A stretch of 64,000 nucleotides of DNA from Polyangiaceae bacterium (GCA_041389725.1 JAWKRG010000011.1:249001-313000); one strand, 5' to 3'. Counted from the first letter of the stretch, positions 25,893-34,878 are shown. The notes: a model not told the origin generated them from the letters alone. Translations and numbers: made by a program.

Positions 25893-27653
25893 TCAGGGCT
25901 GCACGACTCCCGCGATCGCCGCCTCGAGCGCCGTGATGTCAGCGCCGAGATCCTTGCCGTCCGTCCCTGCGCCCTTGTACTTGCTGCTCGTGCCGAGCGC
26001 GAAGTTGCTCTCGAAGGCGACATCCGCGGCCGTGGCGGGCACGAAGTTGTCGGCGGGATAGGTCGGAGCGCTGGTGTCCCCGCCGAAGAACACGTTCTTC
26101 TTCATGGTGTAGGAGGTGAGATAATAGTCCAAGCTGCCCGCGCCTTCGCCTTGACCCGAGCCGAAGACCCCGTACTGGCCCCGCGCCACCACGTTGTTGG
26201 TGAAGATGAAGTTCGTTCCGTACTTGGCGGTGTCGCCGAACACCATCGCGGCGCCATCGGCCGTGGTGGTCGTGTTGTGATCGATCTTGATGTCCTTGCC
26301 GCCGCCGTTGCCGGCGATGAACTGCCATGCGCGTCCATCGCCGCCGTAGGCGCCCGTGTCGATGTCGTCGACGAGATTGTGACTGATCAGCAGACGCGCG
26401 GTCTCTTGTGACGGGTTACTGTCGCTGGCCAGGATGTTGACACCGGAGCCCGTGTGCCGCACGACGTTGTAGGCGAAGGTCACGTCTTCCACTGTGGACC
26501 ACGGCGCCGTGCCGTCTTGATTGCGCACCGTGAACAGCACCGCGAAGCCCACTTGGGCGTCCGCCCAGTTGTATTCCATGACGTTGCCTGCAACGAGCAC
26601 GCGGCGTGCGTTCTTGAGCTCGAACAGGTTCTTGACGACCCAACCGCCGCCTTTCCAAGCCACGTCTTTCTTGAAATGATTGTTGCAGATGTGGATGTCG
26701 CTGGGCACCGCATCTTTGATGCTGGGGTCGGCCCCGCCGAACATGACGTTTTCGGACGCTCCCTCCAGATAGTTGTTCTGGATCACGTAGGGGCCTGTCC
26801 CGTCCCAGCCCACGATGGCTTGGGAATCCGCGCCCTTCTCGCGGAAGCCAGAGAGGTAGGAATCCACCACTGCGGCGGCGCCCGAGTTGAGCGCGACCCC
26901 TCGCCGACCTCCAACGGGGTCCGCGTGGAGATAGCAGCGGTCGACGATCAGGTCATGGGGTAAGTTCGCCGCGGCGGTCGCGCCGCCCTCGACTCCTAGG
27001 GCGAGCATGGCGTTGACGTATTCCCCGCTCTCGCCCGTGACCTCGAGGCCAACCAATCGGTAGTGGTGTGCACCGCTGTCCGTGGAGACCACGTATGGGC
27101 CCTTGGCAACCAGCTTCGCCATCTTGGGCGCCAAGGACGGCTTGACACGAGTGCCCGGCGCGCCCAGCTCACTGTCGGGACTCGCGGTGCGAATGACGAC
27201 CACACCGCTGCCGCTCTTGTTTGGAAGAGTGAAAGGGCCCGTGAAGGTGGCCCCGGCTTCCAGTTCGAGGGTGTCGCCTGGCTTGGCGGCATCGATGGCC
27301 GCCTGCAGATCCTGTCCCGACTTGACTGACACGACGCTGCCCGTCTGGCTCGGGTAGGTGACGTCGATGGTGGCTTTGGGCAGTGCTTGTTTCACGTCAG
27401 GGTCCGAGGCGACCGTGGGGCAGCCCGCCGCGGGACTTCCACCGCCACCCGCACTGCCGCCCGAGCCGGCGCTCGCACCGATGCCAGCACCACCGCCCGA
27501 ACCCGCACTCGCTCCCGCCCCCGCACCACCGCCCGATCCGCCACTGCCGCTCGAGCCACCGCCACCGCCAGGCGTCGAGCTGTCGTCGTCGCTACCGCAG
27601 CCCCCGAGGACGAGGCCACCCACCGCGAGTCCCAGTGCGAGTCGCTTGATCAT
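25893..27653 (-). CDS. lipoprotein with right-handed parallel beta-helix
   Basis: 586 residues. Signal ending LAVGGLVLGGC, a Gly/Ser/Ala spacer to about residue 85, then a beta-helix. VKSGQDLQAAIDAAKPGDTL is the usual capping entry of pectate-lyase-like and right-handed beta-helix proteins. Repeated N-rich turns follow (IQNNYLEG, CNNHFKK, ISHNLVDD, IDHNTTTT, FTNNVVARG). Polysaccharide lyases and epimerases share this fold, but no catalytic set is clear. Start ATG 27653 fits the signal peptide; TACAGT lies nine bases upstream. Probably surface exposed. Confidence 0.8.
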   Translation of the reverse strand: MIKRLALGLAVGGLVLGGCGSDDDSSTPGGGGGSSGSGGSGGGAGAGASAGSGGGAGIGASAGSGGSAGGGGSPAAGCPTVASDPDVKQALPKATIDVTYPSQTGSVVSVKSGQDLQAAIDAAKPGDTLELEAGATFTGPFTLPNKSGSGVVVIRTASPDSELGAPGTRVKPSLAPKMAKLVAKGPYVVSTDSGAHHYRLVGLEVTGESGEYVNAMLALGVEGGATAAANLPHDLIVDRCYLHADPVGGRRGVALNSGAAAVVDSYLSGFREKGADSQAIVGWDGTGPYVIQNNYLEGASENVMFGGADPSIKDAVPSDIHICNNHFKKDVAWKGGGWVVKNLFELKNARRVLVAGNVMEYNWADAQVGFAVLFTVRNQDGTAPWSTVEDVTFAYNVVRHTGSGVNILASDSNPSQETARLLISHNLVDDIDTGAYGGDGRAWQFIAGNGGGKDIKIDHNTTTTADGAAMVFGDTAKYGTNFIFTNNVVARGQYGVFGSGQGEGAGSLDYYLTSYTMKKNVFFGGDTSAPTYPADNFVPATAADVAFESNFALGTSSKYKGAGTDGKDLGADITALEAAIAGVVQP

Positions 27654-27662
27654 GGTCCACCG

Positions 27663-27668
27663 ACTGTA
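27663..27668 (-). promoter_or_regulatory. -10-like TACAGT before the beta-helix gene
   Basis: TACAGT ends nine bases before ATG 27653. It forms part of TGTAC-N6-GTACA, a small inverted repeat that could be a regulator site. Confidence 0.3.
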
Positions 27669-27773
27669 CTCCGCTGTACAATTGGCGCCCAGACCCCCTC
27701 GCTGGCCCGATTTCGCAGGGTTTGGGTTCGAAAAGCAGCCGCGCCAAACGGACTGCGTCATACTCCGGCGCGA

Positions 27774-28586
27774 GTGAGCGTGTCCGAGGTGGAATCCGAG
27801 CCATCGGGCGCCGAGCGAGCCCTGAATGCGGTGTTTGCGGCGCCCATCGCCCTCTTCGAGGAGTTTGGGCAGGGGCTCATCCTCACGGGGCGCACCTTGC
27901 TGTGGATACTGCGGCCTCCGTATCGCATCGGGCAGTTGCTGCTCGCCATGGATTTCGTCGGTGTTCAATCCATCTTCATCGTCTCGTTGACGGGGATCTT
28001 CAGCGGCATGGTGTTGGCGCTGCAGATGGTCCACAGTTTGCGGCAGTTCTCTGCCGAAGGAACCGTTGGCGCCATCGTCGCCATTTCCTTGTCGCGGGAG
28101 ATCGCACCGGTGTTCTCTGCTCTCATGGTGACCGCGCGTGCCGGTAGCTCCATGGCGGCGGAAATCGGCAACATGCGCGTGACCGAGCAGATTGACGCAT
28201 TGGTGACCATGGGCGTCAGCCCTGTGCAGTACCTGCTCTCGCCGCGCCTGGTGGCGGCGGTGGTAATGGGGCCGCTTCTGTGTGTGCTCTACAGCTGCGT
28301 CGGCATGTTCGGCGCGTACATCGTGGCCGTGCAGTGGCTCAGCATCGATCCCGGAACGTTCCTGTCCAACATCGAGAAGTATTTGCAGCTGAAGGACTTC
28401 TGGATGGGTGTGATCAAGGCTTCGGTCTTCGGCTTCTTGATCAGCGCAATCTCCTGCCGTCAGGGCTTCTTCGCCAGCGGCGGCGCCCGCGGCGTGGGTC
28501 AGGCAACCACGCGCGCCGTGGTGCAGAGTGCGGTAGCAATCCTCATCGCCAACTACTTCATCACCAACTGGCTCACGGAGTTATGA
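27774..28586 (+). CDS. mlaE: MlaE-type ABC transporter permease (phospholipid transport)
   Basis: 270 residues with five to six membrane helices. Family blocks are clear: FVGVQSIFIVSLTGIFSGMV, LSREIAPVFSALMVTARAGS, AAEIGNMRVTEQIDAL. MlaE forms the membrane core of the Mla/MCE system that moves phospholipids between inner and outer membrane, together with ATPase MlaF and MCE protein MlaD. Neither partner is adjacent here, so they must be encoded elsewhere. GTG 27774 or 27780 are the likely starts. The upstream extension of the frame overlaps the divergent beta-helix gene. The end overlaps the convergent regulator gene by six bases. Confidence 0.88.
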   Translation: MSVSEVESEPSGAERALNAVFAAPIALFEEFGQGLILTGRTLLWILRPPYRIGQLLLAMDFVGVQSIFIVSLTGIFSGMVLALQMVHSLRQFSAEGTVGAIVAISLSREIAPVFSALMVTARAGSSMAAEIGNMRVTEQIDALVTMGVSPVQYLLSPRLVAAVVMGPLLCVLYSCVGMFGAYIVAVQWLSIDPGTFLSNIEKYLQLKDFWMGVIKASVFGFLISAISCRQGFFASGGARGVGQATTRAVVQSAVAILIANYFITNWLTEL

Positions 28587-30329
28587 AGCCTCTTTGGGTG
28601 GCGCCAGGGAATAGCGTGTCGATCTGCCGCCGCCCTGTCGCGTCACCTCGCCCTCTTCGGTGAGGCGGCGCAGCAGACGCAGAGCTGCGGAAGCGCTGAT
28701 GCTCAGGGCGGTAGCAACGTCACTGCTGCTGCTGTTGCTGTTGTTGCGCAGATACTCCAACACACGCTCCGCATCGCTCGGCGGCGGGGGGGGTGAGGTC
28801 GCTGGAGCGCCTGGAACGTGTAGTCCGCCGAGATCCAGAACCTCGACGTCGGACGCCAGGGAGTACCCGTCGTCGAGGGTCAATACCCACTCCCCATCCC
28901 CAAGGGCCACCCGCAGGCGCGAAACGGCGGTGTGGAGCACGGGCACGTGGCGCTGCGGTACGAAGCGCGTGATGCCCCAGATCGACTCGAGCAGGCGTTC
29001 GCGGGATTGATAGCCCTCGCGCAGTGCGAACAGCACGCGCAGGGACGGGCGGCTAGGAAGCTCCGCCAGGGTGATCCCGCGGCTGGTTTCGCTGAGCACC
29101 GAACTGGCCGTGACGACGATTCGTTGCGATGGAGCGCGACCCAGCGCCCACGGCAGCAGGCCGAGCAGCCCCGTCTCGACGATGCTCTGAACGCGGCGCG
29201 CGGGTTCGCTTCGCTCGTGGCACTGCAGCAGCGCGCGGCTCAAGCCGTCCTCGACACCCAACGTGTTTGCGATGGGCGCCTGGGTGGCGAAGGTCGCGGC
29301 CACCCGGGCGCGCTGAATCCCGGTGCGAACCGCGAGCTTCGCGATCTCTTCGGAGTGGGCGCGAGCAAGCTCGGGAAAGAACACAGCCTCGACGAAGGCG
29401 AGCTCGGCTTGCAGCATGAGCTCCTCGCTGCCGCTGGCGCGCGCCACCTCGAGGTGTTCAGCGCCTTCGCCCTGCACCAACGCTGCATAGAGGGCCATCG
29501 CCAGCGCCCAACGCGTCTTTCCACGGCGGTCGTTGCCGGGCAGGGCGATGCGTCGTGCCGACTCCAGGGTCTCCTGGGCCGCGGCGAAGTGACCCCGAAG
29601 CGTCTGCATGTTGGCAAGCTCGATCAAGCCGTTGCGGCGACCGAAGTAGCTCACCCCTTCACTGTCCAAGGTCTGCGTTGCTCGCTGGATTGCCTCGTCT
29701 ACTGGCCGAACCAAGAAGCGCAGCTCGTAGACGGTGCGCATGACGCGCAAGGTCGCGGCATTGGCCTGGTAGCCCAAGGCGTCGGCCAGCGCCTGCGCTT
29801 GCTCCATCAACCGCAACCCGGCGAATACTTCACCAGTTTGCACCGAGATGTGTGCGCACAGGTCGAGGGCCAGGAAGCGGGCATAGGGGAATGCGCATTC
29901 GATCGCCGCGTTCAACGCGCGCCGCGCGAACCGCCGTGCCAGGTGGAATCGCCCTTGGAAGTAGCGAATCAACGCGAAGCCCTGGCACGCCCAGAAGCGG
30001 CGCCGCGAGTCCCCACCACGCACTTGGGGAAGCGTTTCTTGGGCGACGCGTAGGGCGCGCGGGATCCGGCCTGCGTGGCAAAGGCCTGCAACGACGAAGA
30101 ATCGGGCCTGGGCCAGGAACTCCGGGTCCACGCCAGACGTCCCGGTCAAGCGAGCGAAGGCGCTCTCCGCCTCGTCCAGGCGGCCGCTCAGGGCCAAGGC
30201 GCCCACCATGGCCGGCATCTCGGAGAGGGCCTGACTGGCAGCGGTGCGCTCCAACACGGCGTTGTACTCGCCGGAAAAGAGTAGGAATTCCAGAGTGTTG
30301 GAGGAAGGCACCCGTCTCCCTTCTGTCAC
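28581..30329 (-). CDS. TPR protein with two C-terminal winged-helix regions (transcription regulator)
   Basis: 582 residues from GTG. Residues 1-350 are helical TPR-like repeats (LALSGRLDEAESAFARL; IRYFQGRFHLARRFARRAL). At about 400-490 is an OmpR-type winged helix (RVLFALREGYQSRERLLESIWG...RQHVPVLHTAVSRLRVALGD is how the block reads, with small differences). After a Pro-rich linker, a second, MarR/ArsR-like winged helix follows (SDVATALSISASAALRLL; RLTEEGEVTRQGGG). SARP/BTAD regulators have the OmpR domain at the N-terminus, so the order here is inverted. No sensor or phosphorylation domain. Cytoplasmic; targets unknown. Confidence 0.75.
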   Translation of the reverse strand: MTEGRRVPSSNTLEFLLFSGEYNAVLERTAASQALSEMPAMVGALALSGRLDEAESAFARLTGTSGVDPEFLAQARFFVVAGLCHAGRIPRALRVAQETLPQVRGGDSRRRFWACQGFALIRYFQGRFHLARRFARRALNAAIECAFPYARFLALDLCAHISVQTGEVFAGLRLMEQAQALADALGYQANAATLRVMRTVYELRFLVRPVDEAIQRATQTLDSEGVSYFGRRNGLIELANMQTLRGHFAAAQETLESARRIALPGNDRRGKTRWALAMALYAALVQGEGAEHLEVARASGSEELMLQAELAFVEAVFFPELARAHSEEIAKLAVRTGIQRARVAATFATQAPIANTLGVEDGLSRALLQCHERSEPARRVQSIVETGLLGLLPWALGRAPSQRIVVTASSVLSETSRGITLAELPSRPSLRVLFALREGYQSRERLLESIWGITRFVPQRHVPVLHTAVSRLRVALGDGEWVLTLDDGYSLASDVEVLDLGGLHVPGAPATSPPPPPSDAERVLEYLRNNSNSSSSDVATALSISASAALRLLRRLTEEGEVTRQGGGRSTRYSLAPPKEAS

Positions 30330-30427
30330 TCGCGTCTATTCCCGTCAACCCGGACAGTGGGGGTCAGCCCACGGACGGATTCTTGGGCGCATCTTGCGCA
30401 TCGAAGGTTGTCAGGAGGTTGATATTC

Positions 30428-31069
30428 ATGAACACCAAGAATCTGTTTTCCGCATTTGTCCTCGGCGCGATCCTCGTCGGATGTGGCTCCGCTGGCCCCG
30501 ACGATAGCGGCAAGTCCATGGAAGGCGTGGCCTGCGATACCAAGGCCGACTGTGGCGCTGGGTACGAGTGTGAGCCCGAGCACGGAATCACCGTGTGCAA
30601 GGGTCACGCGTCTTCGGGCGGAAGTGGTGGCACTGGTGGTGATGACTCGACGGGCGGTACTGCTGGCGACGATTCCAGCGGCGGCACTGCGGGCGACGAC
30701 TCGACCGGTGGCAACGCCGGTTCCGGGGCTGACTCCAGCGGCGGCAACGGCGGCTCGGGTGCCGACTCGAGCGGTGGCAACGGTGGCTCGGGTGCCGACT
30801 CGAGCGGCGGCAACGGTGGCTCGGGTGCCGGCGGCAACGGTGGCTCGGGTGCCGACTCGAGTGGCGGCAACGGTGGCTCGGGTGCCGACTCCAGCGGCGG
30901 AAACGGTGGTTCCGGTGCCGACTCGAGTGGTGGCAATGGCGGCGGTGGTTCCGCGGGAACTCCCTGCAAGACCAACGCGGATTGCGCTGCCGGCGAAGAG
31001 TGCCAACTGGAAGGCGCAGTGTACGTGTGCAAAGGTTCCGGCAAAGGCAAGAACGGCTCGGGGAACTGA
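30428..31069 (+). CDS. lipoprotein with GADSSGGNGGS repeats
   Basis: 213 residues. AGGAGGT lies eight bases before ATG 30428. Signal ending LGAILVGC. A Cys-containing module CDTKADCGAGYECEPEHG is followed by a long Gly/Ser/Asp repeat tract, then a second similar module CKTNADCAAGEECQLEG and a basic tail. The two short Cys modules flank the flexible tract like beads on a string. Function unknown; an exported surface lipoprotein is likely. Confidence 0.75.
   Translation: MNTKNLFSAFVLGAILVGCGSAGPDDSGKSMEGVACDTKADCGAGYECEPEHGITVCKGHASSGGSGGTGGDDSTGGTAGDDSSGGTAGDDSTGGNAGSGADSSGGNGGSGADSSGGNGGSGADSSGGNGGSGAGGNGGSGADSSGGNGGSGADSSGGNGGSGADSSGGNGGGGSAGTPCKTNADCAAGEECQLEGAVYVCKGSGKGKNGSGN
30725..30940 (+). 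repeat. 33-bp coding repeat, unit GADSSGGNGGS
   Basis: About six full units and one shortened unit (GAGGNGGS) in tandem. The nucleotide copies differ mainly at third positions. All changes keep the frame. Confidence 0.85.
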
Positions 31070-31084
31070 GCGCGTTCGCGGCTG

Positions 31085-31114
31085 GACGGAGGTAGCCTCG
31101 AGGCTGCCTCCGTC
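31085..31114 (+). terminator. 13-bp hairpin between two lipoprotein genes
   Basis: GACGGAGGTAGCC, loop TCGA, GGCTGCCTCCGTC: thirteen pairs with one G-T. It starts 16 bases after the stop of the upstream gene. No T-run follows, but the stem is strong; it may terminate or attenuate transcription into the next lipoprotein gene. Confidence 0.55.
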
Positions 31115-31137
31115 GCCGGATGCAGAGGAGTTTGAAG

Positions 31138-31839
31138 ATGAAGGCGATGCAAGGTTTCTGGGGGTTCCAGTTCCTGGCGTACTCCTGCCTGGCGCTCCTA
31201 CCCGCGTGCTCCGGTGAATCGGGCGAAGCTGCGGGCAGTGGTGGCGCGGTCGCTCAGGATGCAGCGACGGGCGGTGCATCGTCGGATGCCGGCGGGGCGA
31301 GCAGCGCGGGTGGCGCCGCCAACAGCGGGGGCGCCACGAACAGCGGGGGCGCCACGAACACCGGCGGCAGCGCGAGTTCGAAGCCCAGTCTAGCCGTGTG
31401 CCCTCCGGACGTTCTCAACGAGCCGGCTCACGCCGATATCCCAACGGGAACGTACAGCGTGCCAGTGCCCGCAGCGCTCACTCCCTACGCGAGCTACCCC
31501 ATCCAGGACATCACGTTCTGTGAGGCTGCTGGGGTCACCACTCTGGCCTACAGGCTCCCGGCGCTTCTGACCGGCGCACAAGAGCGAGTGGCGTTTCAGG
31601 GCGCATGGAACGCAAGCAGCGCGTCCTTCGAGCTGTCGTCGGCAGATGGCACGAGCAGCTGCAAGCCCGTCGGCAAGGTCTACACCTGCACCGAGCACTT
31701 CACGAATCTGAAGATCGATGCCAGCAAGCTCAGCAAGGAGCTCGCGGCGCTGCCGCCCGCGGACGCCGCCAACAAGGCCAAGGTTGCCGAGGTGTTCGGT
31801 CAGGACCCGATCGGCGTCCTGACCTTCACCGGCCCCTGA
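31138..31839 (+). CDS. lipoprotein with Gly/Ala/Ser spacer, unknown function
   Basis: 233 residues from ATG 31138, with GAGGAG seven bases upstream (an ATG at 31120 lies before that site). Signal ending CLALLPAC. The spacer GGASSDAGGASSAGG...TNSGG runs to about residue 85. A domain of about 145 residues follows, with three or four Cys and likely beta strands (IPTGTYSVPVPAAL; ITFCEAAGVTTLAYRL). No family recognised. It is convergent with the propeller lipoprotein, four bases away. Confidence 0.75.
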   Translation: MKAMQGFWGFQFLAYSCLALLPACSGESGEAAGSGGAVAQDAATGGASSDAGGASSAGGAANSGGATNSGGATNTGGSASSKPSLAVCPPDVLNEPAHADIPTGTYSVPVPAALTPYASYPIQDITFCEAAGVTTLAYRLPALLTGAQERVAFQGAWNASSASFELSSADGTSSCKPVGKVYTCTEHFTNLKIDASKLSKELAALPPADAANKAKVAEVFGQDPIGVLTFTGP

Positions 31840-31843
31840 GCTG

Positions 31844-32833
31844 CTACTTGATCTCGTAGGCCTCGACGGCGTTGTCCATGAAGCGCGGGACGAGCACGCG
31901 ACCGAGTTTTGAGTCGTAGGCGATGTCCGCCGGGGCTTTCACGTTCCAGAGCACCGGCTCGAAGGTGCCACCCAGTTTGCCGCGATAGACGGCCGAACCT
32001 TGCCAGCTCGAAACGAGTAGTGAATCGCCTACTGCGACGATGCCGTCCAGCCCGCCCTTGGGCAGCGCCGTTGCATCTTGGCGTTCACCCTTGGCGTCGA
32101 AGCGAGAGACTTCGTTGCTGCCAAAGGGGGCAACCAACACGCCGTCTGCGGTCGCCAGCAAGCCGTTGGGGCGCGTCAGCGCTTCGCCTTTGGCGTAGGC
32201 TTTCACGCGGCCGGCCTTGTCGATCACGTAGATGGCGTCCGTTCCCGTGGGCTCGAAGTCCTTCTCGCCCGCCTTCATGCCCGTGTCGGAGACGAAGATG
32301 CGGCCGTCTTCGGCGACTGCGATGTCGTTCAAGAACGTTGCACCCTTGATCGCGATCTCCCCTTTGGGCGCGCCGCTCTTCGCGTCGAACTTGCGAACGC
32401 GAGTGATATCCGCGACGTAGAGGATGCCCTTGACGATACCCATGCCCTTGGGTGCGTCGAGCTTCACCTTGTTCTCGCCTCCAGCGATGAACTTGGCGCG
32501 GAGCACCTTGCCGTCGGGTGCCAGCTCCGAGATGAAGCCGTTGCCATCGACGTCGAGGGGCTTGCCGTCGATGTTGCTGACCAAGTAGCGGTCTCCGTCG
32601 ACCAGCACGCTTTCGGGCGTCGAGAGCCCGTCCTTCCAAGTCACGACGGGCTTCGGGGCGGGAGGAGCTTCGGGTTCGACGGGCTTCGGGTCCTCTGCCG
32701 GCGGAGCTTCAGCGGTCGGCACCGCGGGCGCCGGGGGCTCGGGTGGCGGGGCCTCTGCCGGTGGCGCACCTCCGCCACAGCCAACGCAAACTGCTGCCAA
32801 CAAACCTAGCGCGAAGTGCCTTCCGTCGATCAT
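31844..32833 (-). CDS. lipoprotein with SMP-30/NHL-like beta-propeller
   Basis: 329 residues. Signal ending LAAVCVGC, then a Pro/Ala/Glu-rich linker to about 65. Six-bladed propeller repeats follow: LSTPESVLVDGDRYLVSNID, APKGMGIVKGILYVAD, FLNDIAVAEDGRIFVSDTG, RPNGLLATADGVLVAP, GLDGIVAVGDSLLVSS and APADIAYDSKLGRVLVP. This is the SMP-30/gluconolactonase fold; E, N and D residues at blade tips could bind a metal, but enzymatic activity is not proven. Upstream lies TTGACT, 18 bases, then TAGGAA seven bases before the ATG, a plausible promoter. Confidence 0.8.
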   Translation of the reverse strand: MIDGRHFALGLLAAVCVGCGGGAPPAEAPPPEPPAPAVPTAEAPPAEDPKPVEPEAPPAPKPVVTWKDGLSTPESVLVDGDRYLVSNIDGKPLDVDGNGFISELAPDGKVLRAKFIAGGENKVKLDAPKGMGIVKGILYVADITRVRKFDAKSGAPKGEIAIKGATFLNDIAVAEDGRIFVSDTGMKAGEKDFEPTGTDAIYVIDKAGRVKAYAKGEALTRPNGLLATADGVLVAPFGSNEVSRFDAKGERQDATALPKGGLDGIVAVGDSLLVSSWQGSAVYRGKLGGTFEPVLWNVKAPADIAYDSKLGRVLVPRFMDNAVEAYEIK

Positions 32834-32934
32834 GGGCGCCTTCCTAGGGCATCACCCCCGAGGCAGTCAATTGCCCAGGGTCCAAAAGGTGCAAGCTGAT
32901 GACCGGCCCGCCCTGCTCGTATGACGCTGATTAC

Positions 32935-33672
32935 TCACAGCAGAGGCGTGCGCGTGGGGAATTCGCGCGCTCCATCTTCCCGAAGCGCAGTGAATCGATC
33001 GGATAGCGAGGGTGTTGGCGCGTCTACCCGCCCCGTTGTCGGCGCCTCACACAGCTCGAAGGTCGTTCTTCTTCCGGCACCAAACTGCACGCAGCCCGCT
33101 ATCACATCGGCCAGCATGTCCCGACTCATCGTGCGCAGCAGCGAGAGCGGCGCGCTTTGATTGAAATGGGGCAGGCCTCGCGCCGGGCGATTTCGTAGCT
33201 CCACCGGGCGGAGGATCGCGTACTCGAGCCCGCTTTCACGCACGGCGCTCTCGGCCAGCGCCTTCCAGTGGAAGTAGCGGTTCAGGCCCAGGGAAAAGAG
33301 CTGGAGCCAGGGCGACTTTCGGTCGAGGCCGAAGGCGCTGACTTGCACGACGCGCTTCACACCGTCTGCGTTCAAGGCGTCGACGAGGTTGCGAGTGCCA
33401 AGGGCGTCGACTGCGGCGCCGCCGTTGGCGCCGAAATAGCTGCGCGTGCCCGTCGCCAGGACGGCCACTGAAGCATCGCGACCCAGGGCAGTCAGCGTCG
33501 AGCGCTCTCGAACGTCGCCGTGAAACAGTTCGAGAGCAGCAGAGTCGCCCAGAACCTTGCGCGCACTATCGGCGTTGCGCACCAACGCACGCACGAGGTG
33601 GCCTTGCTGCAGCAAGCGCTCGACGACACGTCGCCCCGTCTGACCCGTTGCCCCTGTGACTACGACGCGCAC
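32935..33672 (-). CDS. atypical SDR family NAD(P)-binding protein
   Basis: 245 residues. GATGQTGRRV at 7-16 is the nucleotide-binding glycine motif of atypical short-chain dehydrogenases (NmrA/SDR-a5-like). VRALVRNADSARKVL gives the second strand with its Arg, and VVQVSAFGLD and YAILRPVEL follow. The usual YxxxK is replaced by a less clear WKALAE, so it may be a redox sensor or isomerase rather than an oxidoreductase. GTG start. Cytoplasmic; no pathway neighbours. Confidence 0.8.
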   Translation of the reverse strand: MRVVVTGATGQTGRRVVERLLQQGHLVRALVRNADSARKVLGDSAALELFHGDVRERSTLTALGRDASVAVLATGTRSYFGANGGAAVDALGTRNLVDALNADGVKRVVQVSAFGLDRKSPWLQLFSLGLNRYFHWKALAESAVRESGLEYAILRPVELRNRPARGLPHFNQSAPLSLLRTMSRDMLADVIAGCVQFGAGRRTTFELCEAPTTGRVDAPTPSLSDRFTALREDGAREFPTRTPLL

Positions 33673-33798
33673 TTCGAGGTTGTCCCTGCGGCGTTCCCTC
33701 GCGTCAACTCAGCCTTGCGGCGCGTCGTTGCCGCCGCTTTCGAACTCAGTCTGGGCAAGTTGGCGCCGGCTGCCACCGAGACGTAGCTCGCCTCGGCT

Positions 33799-34872
33799 CT
33801 AGAGACACTCTCCAGTGAGCTGACAGGTCGTGTTCCCGGAGCACGGACAGTAGACTTGGATGTAGTTGGTCCCGTCGCAAGGCTGCGAGGTCAGGCACTT
33901 CTTGGAGTTGGCGCACACGTTCGCGACGCATCCAGCGCATTGATGGGTCGTGGCGTCGCAGATATAGCCTCCCGTGCACTCTTCGCACTGAATGCTGCCG
34001 CCGCAGCCATCAGCGATGATGCCGCATTCTCCCGGGTTGCACATGCGCGGCGTGCAGCCGCAGACGTTGGGCGTGCCGCCGCCCTTGCACGTTTCCGGCG
34101 CCGTGCACGTGCCGCAGTCGATCATCTTGCCGCAACCGTCGTCGATCTGTCCGCAGTCTAGGCCCAGGGCAGCGCAGGTCTTCGGCGTGCAACCGCACTT
34201 CCCGGGTGTGCCACCGCCGCCACAGGTGTTCGGCGACGCGCAGACGCCACAGGTCAGCACGGCGTTACAGCCATCACCGATCGGGCCGCACTCTCGGTCG
34301 AGATCGACGCAGGTTTTCGGTGTGCAAGGCTTGTCCCCGCAACGGTTCTCTCCTCCGCCTCCGCAGATCTGACCGGAGCTGCATTTGCCGCACTCCAAGG
34401 TGCCCCCGCATCCGTCCGGAATGCTGCCGCACATTCCTTGCCCGCACTCGGCCGGAATGCAGCCGCAGCTGTTCGGCTTGCCCGCGCCTCCGCAGGTCTC
34501 CGGTAGCGCGCAGTCTCCGCAGTAGAGCGTCGCGCCGCACCCGTCGCTTGCAACGCCACAACTCGCGCCCAGTTGTTGGCACGTCACGGGCGTGCAGGTG
34601 CCACTCCCGCATTTGTTCTGCCCGCCGCCGCCGCAAGTCTCACCGGTGGGGCAATCGCCGCATTGAACCGTCTCGCCGCAACCGTTCGGCGCCACCCCGC
34701 ACTCGGCGCCGAGTTTGGCACAACTGGTTGGAATGCAGGTGCTGGCGTCGCTGCCCGCGTCACTCGAAGCGGGACCTTCGAATCGCTCGCCGCATGCCAG
34801 CACTGTCAGCGCGGTGATCAGCAGTGCGCTGCGGCGCAGCACCGCGAGCCAGGTGACGGACCCTCCTCGCAT
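33799..34872 (-). CDS. Cys-rich tandem-module lipoprotein
   Basis: 357 residues. Lipoprotein signal ending TALTVLAC. Seven or so modules of 40-45 residues repeat the frame CTPxTCxxLGxxCGxxxDGCG, then CGxCxxPxTCGGGGxPxxCG. This gives eight or more Cys per module, evidently disulphide rich. No known family is certain. The C-terminal part differs (CAGCVANVCANSKKCL). ATG is preceded by TATCGT at six bases. Secreted or surface exposed; ligand unknown. Confidence 0.78.
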   Translation of the reverse strand: MRGGSVTWLAVLRRSALLITALTVLACGERFEGPASSDAGSDASTCIPTSCAKLGAECGVAPNGCGETVQCGDCPTGETCGGGGQNKCGSGTCTPVTCQQLGASCGVASDGCGATLYCGDCALPETCGGAGKPNSCGCIPAECGQGMCGSIPDGCGGTLECGKCSSGQICGGGGENRCGDKPCTPKTCVDLDRECGPIGDGCNAVLTCGVCASPNTCGGGGTPGKCGCTPKTCAALGLDCGQIDDGCGKMIDCGTCTAPETCKGGGTPNVCGCTPRMCNPGECGIIADGCGGSIQCEECTGGYICDATTHQCAGCVANVCANSKKCLTSQPCDGTNYIQVYCPCSGNTTCQLTGECL

Positions 34873-34878
34873 GAACTC

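Noticed and set aside
28932..30053. Plus-strand open frame of 373 codons antisense to the TPR regulator
   Set aside because: A long shadow frame caused by high GC codon use; the minus-strand protein has clear domains and this one does not.
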